From Actinomadura alba (GTDB lineage: Bacteria > Actinomycetota > Actinomycetes > Streptosporangiales > Streptosporangiaceae), in contig NZ_JABVEC010000038.1 in assembly GCF_014323705.1 (NCBI RefSeq), positions 1 through 64,000 on the forward strand: a stretch of 64,000 nt of DNA, in the 5' to 3' direction. The position numbers were made by a program, and so were the translations under genes. The notes beneath the pieces were generated by a model. It worked only from the letters and a program-made list of their open reading frames with translations. It had not been told where the DNA came from and did not search any database. Shown here piece by piece: positions 9,607 through 17,571 of the stretch. How positions within the stretch are numbered: the first letter of the stretch is position 1; each line of letters opens with the position of its first letter.

Positions 9607-10517
9607 CGCGCACCCACCGGTGCAGCGAACCCGGCAGCCTCGTCCACCGCGGCGAACAGATCCTCGGCCGTGAGCCGCGTGGGGTCCTCGGCCAGCACGG
9701 GGCACCGCGCCACGGCGGCGAGGATCACCTTCCGGGCCCGGCGGCCGTCGAAATCCGCGCACCGGCCGGCGAGTTCCGCGTGCAGTACGCCGTCCTCGGC
9801 GAGGGGCCGCACCGCCGGCCACAGTGTGGCGAGCTCGGTCAGCGACGACCCGATGATCCTGGCGAGAACCTCCTCACCCGGCAGGCCGAGTTCGAGCACG
9901 AGGTCCGCTCGGGACAGGAACGCCTCGTCCACGGCGGCGGTGAAGTTGGTGGTCGCCAGCAGCAGGACGTGCGGGCAGGCGGCACGCAGCGCGTCGAGGC
10001 CGGCGAGCACGGCGTCGGTGGCCCGGTGCACGTCCACCGGGTTGGTCTCGAACGACGCCGTGGCACGGCGCACGGCGAGCGCCTCGACCTCGTCGACGAT
10101 GACGACGGTGTGCGGCCGGCGCGCGGCGAGTTCGGGCAGCGTCTCGGTGAACAGCCGGCGTACGGCGCGCTGGCTCTCTCCGAGCATCTCGCTCGGGAAG
10201 GCGTGCGGGTCGACCTCGGCGAGCGTCGTCGCCCCCCGCCCTGCGACCGCCGTCGCGGCGGCCTGGGCGAGGCCCTGGCACAGGGTGGTCTTGCCGGTGC
10301 CCGGCGGCCCGGAGAGCACGACCAGGCCGTGCGGCGGGCCCGACAGCGACCGCAGCGCCCGGCCGTGCCGGAGCACGAGGACCGCCGTGCCGAGCAGGCG
10401 TTCCTTCGTGCCCGGCGGCACGATGATCGAGTCCCAGGGCCCGTCGTGATGGCCGGCGGGCAGGACGTGGATGCCGCTGATCCCCTCCGGCAGGTGTGTC
10501 ACGGTCACTCCGGTCAC
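9603..10517 (-). CDS. AAA+ ATPase of the Pch2/TRIP13-like type
   Basis: AAA+ ATPase, 304 aa. Walker A is GPPGTGKTT (residues 70-78), Walker B VVIVDEVEAL (Asp142-Glu143), and sensor 1 is LLATTNF near residue 187. The segment before Walker A (WDSIIVPPGTKERLL) and the region after Walker B (pattern FETNPVDVHRATDAVL) resemble TRIP13/Pch2, which remodels HORMA-domain proteins in eukaryotes and in bacterial CBASS. No HORMA protein or nucleotidyltransferase is visible nearby. Its neighbours are metabolic: a bicupin 3 nt upstream and a ThDP enzyme overlapping downstream. It may activate or remodel one of those enzymes. GTG start; another GTG lies three codons later. Confidence 0.85.
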   Translation of the reverse strand: MTGVTVTHLPEGISGIHVLPAGHHDGPWDSIIVPPGTKERLLGTAVLVLRHGRALRSLSGPPHGLVVLSGPPGTGKTTLCQGLAQAAATAVAGRGATTLAEVDPHAFPSEMLGESQRAVRRLFTETLPELAARRPHTVVIVDEVEALAVRRATASFETNPVDVHRATDAVLAGLDALRAACPHVLLLATTNFTAAVDEAFLSRADLVLELGLPGEEVLARIIGSSLTELATLWPAVRPLAEDGVLHAELAGRCADFDGRRARKVILAAVARCPVLAEDPTRLTAEDLFAAVDEAAGFAAPVGAR

Positions 10518-10520
10518 CCG

Positions 10521-11588
10521 TCAGGGCCAGGTCGGGCGCCTGAGCGCCGGCCACTGGACGGTCGTCGGATCTTCGGCCTGCTTGTCGCGGATGTGCGGGG
10601 GCGGCTCCTCGAAGAGCACCAGGGGGTCGCACAGCGCTCGCATGGTCTCGAGCAGGCTGTCGAACATGTGGATCCGCACGACCTTGGCGGTCTTCTCCGG
10701 GTCGTCGTTGAAGTGCCGGTGCCAGAGGAAGTGGTCGACGACGATCAGATCGCCCTTCTTCCAGGGGTGCACCGTGCCGCCCTCGGGCTCGGTGCCCAGG
10801 TAGGTGTGGCCGGACCCCTCCACCACGTAGAGCCAGGCCTCGCCGGGATGCCGGTGCATCGACTGGCCCCGGCCGGGGGCGATCTCGAACATGGCCATCG
10901 TGATGCCGGACGCCTGGTAGCCGATGGCGCGGTCGAGCAGGAAGGTGGTCCGGGTGCCCCGGGGCGTGTTGACCAGCTCGAGGTCGTCCCAGCTGGTGTG
11001 CAGCCGTCCCGCGCGCCGTGACCGCTGCTCGCGGCCGAGGCGGCGGACCCTGCGGGCGTACGGGTCGTCACCGTCGAGGTGCTGCGTGTACGCCGGGCGG
11101 CCGGGGAGTTCGGAGTGGGGTGTGTCGCCGGCGTCCTCGAGGACGGACATGCCCATCGTCTCGAGCATCGGCTCGCTGGAGAAGGTCAGGTAGCGCGCGG
11201 TCTCGGTGCCCTCGTTGCCGGAGCGGTGCCAGGCCCAGGCCGGGAGGTGCAGCGCGTCGCCGGGGCCCCACTCGATCCGCTGCCCGTCGATCTCGGTCCA
11301 GCCCCAGCCCGCGACGACGAACACCATCGCGTCCCACGAGTGCCGGTGGACGGTCGTCGTCGTTCCCGGATCGAACTCGTGCACAAGGGCGTCCATGGTG
11401 CGGGTGGGACGGTCGCCGTCGGCTCCGACGTAGACCCCGACGCGGCCGCCGCGCTCGGTCGGGTGTGTCGTGACGTCCTCGAGGGCCACGATGTCCCGGT
11501 GGTTCCGGCGCCAGTCCTCGATGAACTTGGCGCGCCTGCTCTTCTGGACCTGGTAGTGGCTGACGCCTGTGGTCGTCCGGGTCGTCAC
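10521..11588 (-). CDS. bicupin protein, possible ring-cleaving dioxygenase
   Basis: Two-cupin protein of about 355 aa. The first cupin (about residues 70-150) has HRHSWDAMVFVVAG and the second (about 235-310) MHRHPGEAWLYVVEG, each with a His-x-His pair and later conserved Gly/His positions, as in gentisate or salicylate 1,2-dioxygenase-like proteins. I chose GTG at 11588 because GGAGG at 11596-11600 is 7 nt upstream; an ATG at 11594 is too close to that site. It is the first gene of the catabolic operon that continues into the AAA ATPase. Ring cleavage is an inference from fold and context; a non-enzymatic or isomerase role cannot be excluded. Confidence 0.82.
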   Translation of the reverse strand: MTTRTTTGVSHYQVQKSRRAKFIEDWRRNHRDIVALEDVTTHPTERGGRVGVYVGADGDRPTRTMDALVHEFDPGTTTTVHRHSWDAMVFVVAGWGWTEIDGQRIEWGPGDALHLPAWAWHRSGNEGTETARYLTFSSEPMLETMGMSVLEDAGDTPHSELPGRPAYTQHLDGDDPYARRVRRLGREQRSRRAGRLHTSWDDLELVNTPRGTRTTFLLDRAIGYQASGITMAMFEIAPGRGQSMHRHPGEAWLYVVEGSGHTYLGTEPEGGTVHPWKKGDLIVVDHFLWHRHFNDDPEKTAKVVRIHMFDSLLETMRALCDPLVLFEEPPPHIRDKQAEDPTTVQWPALRRPTWP

Positions 11589-11591
11589 GAG

Positions 11592-11625
11592 CATACCTCC
11601 AATGGACTTACCATTAGACATACCT
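11592..11625. promoter_or_regulatory. candidate operator upstream of the bicupin operon
   Basis: An inverted repeat AATGG-actta-CCATT occupies 11601-11615, flanked by two direct copies of CATACCT (11592-11598 and 11619-11625). It overlaps the ribosome-binding region of the first operon gene, so binding there would block expression. No regulator gene is adjacent. Confidence 0.4.
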
Positions 11626-11679
11626 TGTCAGATAGAGGTGGGCCGCACAAGAGCACGGCTGCCCGCGCCCACCGCCGGG

Positions 11680-12219
11680 CTACGCATCCTCGCCGCAGGT
11701 GCCAGGTCGGGGAGCGGGCGGCCGGTCGTCCCGCACCGGACCGCCTTCCGGCCGGCCGTGCCGGTCACCAGTGGGCGGCCGGGGGACCCACCGCGGCGTC
11801 CGCGCGCAGTAGTCGTCATAGGCCGGGCCGAACTGCTCGCGCAGCCGCTTCTCGTCCTGGCGGACCCGGTCGGCGAACCACCTCAGGTGCCAGCCCAGCA
11901 GGCCGGCCGCCACCGGTGACCCGGACGAGAGCGCGAGCCCGGTCAGGAAGACGAGGTGCCCTCCGTACATCGGGTTGCGCGTCCAGCGGTACGGCCCGTC
12001 CTCGACGAGACGCTCCGGCATCCCCTGGGACATGCCGGGCGGCCCGCCCGACCTCGGCAGTCGGTACGCTCCGGCGAGCCGGTAGGCGGCGTAACCGGCG
12101 GCCATCAAGGGCAGGCCGCTGCCACGTACGCGCCGGCGGCTCAGGGCCTGCTCGACGCCCACCACCAGCGGCCAGATCACGAACGTCCGGGTGGACGTGG
12201 ACGACAAGGACATCCGCAT
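11680..12219 (-). CDS. isoprenylcysteine carboxylmethyltransferase (ICMT)-family membrane protein
   Basis: Small integral-membrane methyltransferase, about 179 aa. The C-terminal half carries the family signature GPYRWTRNPMYGG followed by a hydrophobic helix and a conserved EKRLREQFGPAYDDYC region, which bind S-adenosylmethionine in ICMT/PEMT proteins. Start ATG at 12219 has GGAG six nt upstream; translation in this frame can be extended further upstream but only through the unrelated reductase remnant. Substrate unknown; bacterial members methylate small molecules or lipids. The 30 C-terminal residues are Pro/Arg-rich. Confidence 0.8.
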   Translation of the reverse strand: MRMSLSSTSTRTFVIWPLVVGVEQALSRRRVRGSGLPLMAAGYAAYRLAGAYRLPRSGGPPGMSQGMPERLVEDGPYRWTRNPMYGGHLVFLTGLALSSGSPVAAGLLGWHLRWFADRVRQDEKRLREQFGPAYDDYCARTPRWVPRPPTGDRHGRPEGGPVRDDRPPAPRPGTCGEDA

Positions 12220-12274
12220 GTGGGTCTCCGGAAAGGCTGAGACGGCGGTCCCCCCCCCGCGGGGCGAGTGAGGG

Positions 12275-12474
12275 ACACCGCGAACCTGGCGATGTCGTAG
12301 ATCAGCTTCTCCGGGTACATCGCGCTGATCTGTCCGCCCGGCTCGGGCAGTGAATCCATGACGCTCACCGACAACCCACGGAAGCCGGCGCAGTGGGCGC
12401 CGTAGAGCCCTACCGGGCCCGGCACCAATGATCAGCACATCGGCATTGGGTGCCTGCCGCAGTTGCGCGTCCAT
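12275..12474 (-). pseudogene. truncated, frameshifted ferredoxin/thioredoxin reductase-like flavoprotein fragment
   Basis: Only the N-terminal FAD-binding part of a ferredoxin-NADP(+) reductase-type protein remains. The start reads MDAQLRQAPNADVLIIGAG; after an extra base near 12415-12420 the match continues in another frame as GPVGLYGAHCAGFRG and GGQISAMYPEKLIYDIA, then homology stops. The remaining two thirds of a normal gene are missing. The downstream ICMT gene follows directly, which suggests a deletion joined the two. Confidence 0.75.
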
Positions 12475-12591
12475 GCACTCCCTCGCGGATCTAGAGCATC
12501 ATGGTTAATGGTATAATCTTTTTACCAAGAACCGCAATGGCGTGCCGGTCGTACCGCTTCGCCGTCATCGGCAGGCCACCCGCCGGGGACC

Positions 12592-13113
12592 TCAACTCCC
12601 GGTCGGCGGGACGTTCCCCCAGTACTCGTGCAGCGCGCTGATCCGCTCGCCGCTCACCTCCACGATGATCGTCTCCCAGTTCAGGTATCCGGCCGTCGAC
12701 GGCGAGCCACCACGGGACTCGTACTCGTAAAGAACCCGGCGGCCCATGGTCGTCACGCCCGTGCGCTCGCCGATCACGCGGTTGCCGTTGTCGGCGTGGA
12801 ACCTCGCCCATTCCGCGACCGCCCGCCGCCCGGCCTCGCCCTCGTGACGCCCTCGCCACTCGCCTTCGGGGAACCAGAAGGAGAAGCGCGGGGTCAGGAC
12901 GGCCAGGAACGGATCCCACTCGCCGGTGCGCCACCCGTGGTCGAAGCGGTCCATGGCTCGGTCGGCCGTCCTCCGCACACCGCCGGAGCCGGTCGCCGAG
13001 GCGTGCCCCGGGGTGGCGAGCACGGCGGCACCGGCCAGGCCGCCGACGGCGGCACCGAGCAGCGCCCGCCGCGACCCGGCGTCGGGCCGGCGCGCGGCAG
13101 GACGATCGGTCAT
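12592..13113 (-). CDS. Tat-exported NTF2/SnoaL-like protein
   Basis: Protein of about 173 aa with a twin-arginine leader (GSRRALLGAAVGG, then a hydrophobic stretch ending ATPGHASA), predicting export of a folded protein. The mature part is a single NTF2-like alpha+beta domain with RFSFWFPEGEWRGR and a C-terminal WETIIVEVSG...HEYWGNV pattern similar to SnoaL and ketosteroid-isomerase-like proteins. Start MTDRP chosen because it places the RR motif correctly; an ATG fourteen codons upstream is possible. No catalytic residues can be assigned with certainty. Confidence 0.75.
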   Translation of the reverse strand: MTDRPAARRPDAGSRRALLGAAVGGLAGAAVLATPGHASATGSGGVRRTADRAMDRFDHGWRTGEWDPFLAVLTPRFSFWFPEGEWRGRHEGEAGRRAVAEWARFHADNGNRVIGERTGVTTMGRRVLYEYESRGGSPSTAGYLNWETIIVEVSGERISALHEYWGNVPPTGS

Positions 13114-13242
13114 CAGTGGTTTCGCTCTGTAGATCATGAGACCCGAATAGACCATGAGAGACCGAAAGACCGGATAAGCGACGAGGACCGTCGACGGGCA
13201 CCCCCGGGCACGTCGTTCGGATGCCTCGCCGCCGGTGGTCGG

Positions 13243-13842
13243 CTACCCGCCGAAGGCGCCGCCTTCGACGAGGATGAGCAGGCCGATGGCGATCAGCACC
13301 AGCGGCAGCAGGACGTGCCCCCATCGGCTCAGCGCCTCGGCGATGATCGGACGGGTGGCGAAGAACCGTCCGGCGAGGCACCAGACCGCCACCAGCGCGA
13401 GGAAGACCACGGCGTACACGCTCATCGCACCGGCGCCGGCGGCGGCGAAGACCGGTACGTAGACACCGATGTTGTCGCCGCCATTGGCGAAGGTGACCGC
13501 GGCGACCTCCAGCAGGCGCGGTCCGCTCCGGCGGGTCCGGTCCGGGTCGTCGTCGCCGCTCCGGCGGGTCTTCCACGCCTGCCAGGCGGCCTTCAACCCA
13601 AGGGCGAGTGGGAGCAGGCCGAGGTAGGGGACGGCGGGCTCAGGCAGGAAGGTGGCACCGTACGCGGCGGGTACGGCGACCGCCAGGATCCCGGCGAAGC
13701 CGAGGTACTGCCCGGCCGTGATCCGGACGGCTGAACCGCGGTGCCCCGCGCCCTGGGCGAAGAACAGCGAAAGGATGAGGATGTCGTCGATGTTGGTGAC
13801 GGCGAACAGCCCGGCCGCCTGCCCGATGATGCCCAGGTTCAC
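13243..13842 (-). CDS. CadD-like cadmium resistance/permease family protein
   Basis: Membrane protein, 199 aa, about five hydrophobic segments. The N-terminal signature AVTNIDDILILSLFFAQ and the later GGDNIGVYVPVFA motif are those of the CadD/cadmium-resistance transporter family (Pfam Cad), a small export-type permease group. A charged loop (RRSGDDDPDRTRRSG) separates the two halves. It lies about 130 nt downstream of a histidine kinase gene in the same orientation and might be co-regulated. Substrate (Cd2+ or another ion) is inferred from the family only. Confidence 0.8.
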   Translation of the reverse strand: MNLGIIGQAAGLFAVTNIDDILILSLFFAQGAGHRGSAVRITAGQYLGFAGILAVAVPAAYGATFLPEPAVPYLGLLPLALGLKAAWQAWKTRRSGDDDPDRTRRSGPRLLEVAAVTFANGGDNIGVYVPVFAAAGAGAMSVYAVVFLALVAVWCLAGRFFATRPIIAEALSRWGHVLLPLVLIAIGLLILVEGGAFGG

Positions 13843-13971
13843 GAAGGGGTGATCTTCCTCTCGGGGGTGAGGAGCCGGAACGCGTGACTCCCTTCCTACC
13901 GTGGGCCCGTGCGGGGGTGATGCCGCTCATGGCCTGGTCTCTTCTCAGTGGGGGGGCAGGCGTCCGGGCGA

Positions 13972-15360
13972 TCAGGGGCTCTGTGGCGCGGTGTCGGTGC
14001 CGGTCGCGGACGGCGGCGGTGGCTCCCATCGGGGCAGCCGCAGGATGAAGCGGGCTCCGCGCTCGCTGTCCTCGACGGTCAGGGTGCCGCCGTGCACCTC
14101 GGCGATCTGGCGGGCGATCGCGAGTCCCAGCCCGCTGCCGCCGGCGTCTCGGTCGCGGGCGGTGTCCAGCCGGACGAAGCGCGTGAAGACCACCTCGCGC
14201 GCCTCGGCGGGGATTCCGGCGCCGTCGTCGGTCACCTCCACGACCGCTTCGCAACCATCGCCTCGCACGGTGATCGTGATCTGTGAGGTGGCATGGCGTT
14301 CGGCGTTGTCCACCAGGTTGGAGAGCAGGCGGGTGATCTGTGTCCGGTCGAACCGTGCGAGTACGCCCGGCTGGAGGTTCCTGACGACCTCCACCGCGTG
14401 GGTACGGCGGTTCAGTTCGGTCTCCACTATCCCGGTCAGGTCGGTCGGGTCGCGGGGGAGGGCCGCTCCCGCGTCCAGGCGGGCGAGGAGCAGCAGGTCG
14501 GTCACGAGTTCCTGCAGGCGATCGGTGGCGGCGAGCACGGCCTGCCCGATCTGCGGCCAGTCGGTGTCGTCGGGGTACATCAGCGCCTCCTCCATCTGGG
14601 CGCGGATGGCGGTGAGCGGGCTGCGGACCTCGTGTGAGGCGTCGGAGGTGAAACGTCGTAGTTGCGAGTAGGCGGCCTCGAGCCGGGCGAGGGTGCTGTT
14701 CACGCTCGTGGCCAGGACCCCGATCTCGTCCTGGCTCCCGGGCACCGGGACCCGCCGGTGGATGTCGCTGGCCGTGATCTCGTCCATCTCGGCCCGGATT
14801 GCCTCGACCGGCGCCAGGGTCCGGCCGACCGCCCGGTAGACGCCCATGGTCATCATCGCGGTGATCAGCAGGGCAACGGCCACCAAGAAGATCACAAGGG
14901 GACCGTCGGCGTACCAGGGGACCACGGGAAGCGCGATGTAGACCGTCCAGTTCCCGTCGGGCTGGTACATCTTGTAGGCCACGACCGTTCTGCAGTCCCG
15001 GAGACCGATGGGGGGACACAGCGTCCGCTCGGCGCGGACCCGGTCGCCGGTCGGCTGGAAGGCGGCCATCGGCGGCTTGCCGGTGATCTGCGGGGTCGCC
15101 GTGACGACCTGTCCTCGCGGGTTCAGGACCTGGATCGCCTCGTCCCCGTTCGGGGCGAGTTTGATCGGGAACGAGCGTTGCTCGATGTGGTTCCGCATTC
15201 GGTCGACGGCCTCGGTGACCAGTCGCTGCCTGTCGTGGGTCTCCCTGTAATGGACGTCGACCACCACCAGCACACCGATGATGGTGCAGACCAGCGCGGC
15301 GAAGATGCCGGTCACCAGCGTGATCCGGACCCGTAGAGACGATCGAATGGAGACGGGCAC
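13972..15360 (-). CDS. membrane sensor histidine kinase without a partner regulator
   Basis: Classical two-transmembrane sensor kinase, about 462 aa. TM1 is near residues 13-37, an extracytoplasmic region follows, TM2 and HAMP near 155-225, HisKA with the phospho-His in SHEVRSPLTAIR, then the HATPase domain with N-box LVDNAERH and G-box GGSGLGLA. GTG at 15360 has AGGGGG four nt upstream; an ATG at 15387 is an alternative. Typical OmpR-family partner genes are absent on both sides: upstream is a NarL-type regulator that already has its own DesK-type kinase, downstream is cadD-like. It is therefore an orphan or cross-talks with that regulator. Confidence 0.88.
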   Translation of the reverse strand: MPVSIRSSLRVRITLVTGIFAALVCTIIGVLVVVDVHYRETHDRQRLVTEAVDRMRNHIEQRSFPIKLAPNGDEAIQVLNPRGQVVTATPQITGKPPMAAFQPTGDRVRAERTLCPPIGLRDCRTVVAYKMYQPDGNWTVYIALPVVPWYADGPLVIFLVAVALLITAMMTMGVYRAVGRTLAPVEAIRAEMDEITASDIHRRVPVPGSQDEIGVLATSVNSTLARLEAAYSQLRRFTSDASHEVRSPLTAIRAQMEEALMYPDDTDWPQIGQAVLAATDRLQELVTDLLLLARLDAGAALPRDPTDLTGIVETELNRRTHAVEVVRNLQPGVLARFDRTQITRLLSNLVDNAERHATSQITITVRGDGCEAVVEVTDDGAGIPAEAREVVFTRFVRLDTARDRDAGGSGLGLAIARQIAEVHGGTLTVEDSERGARFILRLPRWEPPPPSATGTDTAPQSP

Positions 15361-15467
15361 CCGACCCCCTGAGGGTGAAGTGATCATCTCTTTAAAGCAT
15401 GGACCCGAACCAGCCCCCACCAATCCCACAATGGGGCAAAAATCCGTCGTTCTCGCATTAACTCGCT

Positions 15468-15489
15468 CGCACGTGCCGCGGCACGTGCG
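15468..15489. repeat. perfect 22-bp palindrome
   Basis: The sequence centred on CCGCGG is perfectly self-complementary (arms CGCACGTGCCG) with no loop. It lies between the orphan kinase and the NarL-type regulator gene. It could be a protein-binding site or part of a transcription stop together with the adjacent hairpin. Confidence 0.6.
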
Positions 15490-15500
15490 CGCTCTCTGGG

Positions 15501-15526
15501 CATCGCCGTTAGCTCGAACGGCGATG
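15501..15526 (-). terminator. hairpin just after the response regulator gene
   Basis: CATCGCCGTT and AACGGCGATG form a perfect 10-bp stem with a 6-nt loop, ending 2 nt from the regulator stop codon at 15529. There is no T-tract, which is common for actinomycete terminators. It probably ends the kinase-regulator transcript. Confidence 0.6.
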
Positions 15527-15528
15527 AA

Positions 15529-16185
15529 CTAGGAACCGACGACGCCCGCGTCGTGCGCGATCAGCCCGGCCTGGGTGCGATTCACGCAGCCCAGCTTGTC
15601 CAGCATCCGCGACACATAGCCCTTGATCGTGGCTTCCGACAGGTAAAGTCGCGCCGCGATCTGCGCGTTCGACAGGCCCTCGCCGACGCCGGTGAGCACC
15701 TCGACCTCCCGCTCGGTCAGCGACGCGACGAGCTTCCGCGCGCGGTCGCGAGCCGGCAGGCTGTCGGTCGATGCCGCGATCAGCCGGCGGGCGGCGACGG
15801 GCGACAGCACGGTGTTCCCCTCGGCGGCCACCTGCACGAGACCGATCAGATCCTCCGGTGGGGTGGACTTGACCAGGAACCCGGCCGCGCCGGCCCGCAG
15901 CGCTCGCAGCACGTACTGATCGGCGTCGAACGTCGTGAGCACCACGACGACCGGTGGGTCGGCGAGCTCACTGATGCGCTCGATCGCGGTGAGCCCGTCC
16001 ATTCTCGGCATTCGCAGGTCCATGAGCACCACGTCCGGCCGGCAGCGCACGACCGCGTCGACGCCGGCGGCCCCGTCGTACGCCTGGCCGACGACCTCGA
16101 TGTCGGCGGCCGAACCCAGAATCGTACGCAGATGCGCGCACACCATCGGCTCGTCGTCCACGACGACCACCCGCACCACGGTCAC
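15529..16185 (-). CDS. NarL/LuxR-type response regulator
   Basis: 218-aa regulator. The receiver domain shows the acidic pair DDE near residue 10, the phospho-acceptor in VVLMDLRMPRMDG, and Lys in FLVKSTPPEDL. The C-terminal LuxR-type HTH starts at LTEREVEVLTGVGEGLSNAQI. GTG start overlaps the kinase stop by GTGA, so the pair is translationally coupled. The divergent YceI/ABC-2 operon is its likely target, as for many DesK/LiaRS-like systems that control exporters. Confidence 0.93.
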   Translation of the reverse strand: MTVVRVVVVDDEPMVCAHLRTILGSAADIEVVGQAYDGAAGVDAVVRCRPDVVLMDLRMPRMDGLTAIERISELADPPVVVVLTTFDADQYVLRALRAGAAGFLVKSTPPEDLIGLVQVAAEGNTVLSPVAARRLIAASTDSLPARDRARKLVASLTEREVEVLTGVGEGLSNAQIAARLYLSEATIKGYVSRMLDKLGCVNRTQAGLIAHDAGVVGS

Positions 16186-17402
16186 GCCACCGATTCCGCG
16201 GTGGGCACGTAGGCGGGCAGCGTCGCCTCGACGCGGAATCCGCCGTCCGGCGCGCGCCCGGCGCGCAGTGTGCCGTGCACGAGCTCGATGCGCTGCCGGA
16301 GGTTGACGATGCCCAGGCCGGAGCCGGTGTCGGCCAGGCCGCTGGGTCGGCCCGTCGGCGGCGTGTTGCGGATCGTGAGCCGTACCTGCGTCTTGTCGTA
16401 ATGGACCCGCACGGTCACCCGCGCGCCGGGCGCGTGCTTGCGCACGTTCGTCAGCGCCTCTCGTACGATGCGGTACGCCGTGCGCCCGACCAGCGGTGAG
16501 GCGAGCGCCGGGTCACCGTCCTCGACCAGTTCGGCCGGTGTCCCCACCGCGGTCGACTCCGCTATCAGCGTGGCGAGACCCGATACCGAAGGCGTCTCAT
16601 CTCCCTCCGGCACCGTGCGCAGGATGCCGACCAGGTCCCGCAGCTCCTCCAGCGCCTGGCAGCCCGCAGCCCGCAGTTCCTCCGCCGCCTGCCGGGTCGC
16701 CTCATCGGGCGCGGTCACCCGCATCGCGCCGGCCTGCAAGACCATCAGGCTCACCCGGTGGGTCACGATGTCGTGCATCTCGCCGGCCAGCCGCGCCCGT
16801 TCGTCGGCACGGGCCTGCTCGGCGAGCAGGAAGCGTTCGCGCTCGGCCCGCTCGACGCGTTCGGTCAGCATCCGCACCATCCGCCTGCGGGCGTCGCAGT
16901 ACAGGGCCAGGAGCGGCCCGAGGGTCGTGCGGGACAGCCCGATCGTGATGATCATGAGTGACGGCTGCCACGGGCGCGCGACGATGATCGCCAAGACGGC
17001 GATGGCGATGTACGCCGTCCGCCGGTTCCTCCGGTAGAAGATCGGCCCGTACGCCGCCAGCGCCGTCGCGAAGGGTGCCCACACATTGCCGGCATGCGCG
17101 GGCGTCAGCGCGCCCGCCGGCCAGATCAACAGCGTCACCGCGAGCGTGAACGCGCCCAGGACGGCGACGACCGTCAGCGGTGCCCGGCGGCGGGCGGCCA
17201 AGGAGAGACAGGCGGCCGCCTGCACGCCCAGCATGACCCAGGCGAGCGTGCCGGGGTGGGCCGGCCACCACGTCGCACCGGCCAGCGTCGCCGCGGTATC
17301 GATCACCACGAAGAAGATCGCGATCGCCACGTCCATCGCGAACCAATGCCGACGATGCCACGGCCCGTCGGTCGTGCCGCACACGGCCGGTCCGTCAGTC
17401 AT
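16182..17402 (-). CDS. DesK/NarX-type sensor histidine kinase (HisKA_3)
   Basis: 406-aa kinase with about five or six N-terminal transmembrane helices (residues about 20-155), a HisKA_3 dimerisation domain with the phospho-His in LAGEMHDIVTHRVSLM, and an HATPase domain containing REALTNVRKHAPGA and GSGLGIVNLRQR. The short loops between helices suggest it senses a membrane condition rather than a periplasmic ligand. It is followed by, and overlaps, its NarL-type regulator. Confidence 0.92.
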   Translation of the reverse strand: MTDGPAVCGTTDGPWHRRHWFAMDVAIAIFFVVIDTAATLAGATWWPAHPGTLAWVMLGVQAAACLSLAARRRAPLTVVAVLGAFTLAVTLLIWPAGALTPAHAGNVWAPFATALAAYGPIFYRRNRRTAYIAIAVLAIIVARPWQPSLMIITIGLSRTTLGPLLALYCDARRRMVRMLTERVERAERERFLLAEQARADERARLAGEMHDIVTHRVSLMVLQAGAMRVTAPDEATRQAAEELRAAGCQALEELRDLVGILRTVPEGDETPSVSGLATLIAESTAVGTPAELVEDGDPALASPLVGRTAYRIVREALTNVRKHAPGARVTVRVHYDKTQVRLTIRNTPPTGRPSGLADTGSGLGIVNLRQRIELVHGTLRAGRAPDGGFRVEATLPAYVPTAESVA

Positions 17403-17469
17403 GGCGCATACGGTATGTCATCCTCGCGCGCGCAGGGCGTGCGCGAAACGTTCGGCCGGGGCGACAACC

Positions 17470-17482
17470 TACGAAAGTCGTA
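17470..17482. promoter_or_regulatory. candidate regulator-binding palindrome
   Basis: TACGA-AAG-TCGTA is a perfect inverted repeat in the 169-bp divergent region between the kinase and the YceI/ABC operon. Its position suits control of both promoters by the NarL-type regulator. Confidence 0.4.
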
Positions 17483-17571
17483 TGCCCGGGCGTTACGGGC
17501 ATCCCATCGTCGTTTCAGGACCAGACCGCTCGCCCTGCCGGACTGCACCCCGGTGACCGTGCAATGGGTGC

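Noticed and set aside
7741..10449. A very long open frame on the plus strand opposite the ThDP and AAA genes
   Set aside because: Composition is dominated by Gly/Arg/Pro/His, it has no motifs, and it lies entirely antisense to well-supported genes; such frames are common in high G+C DNA.
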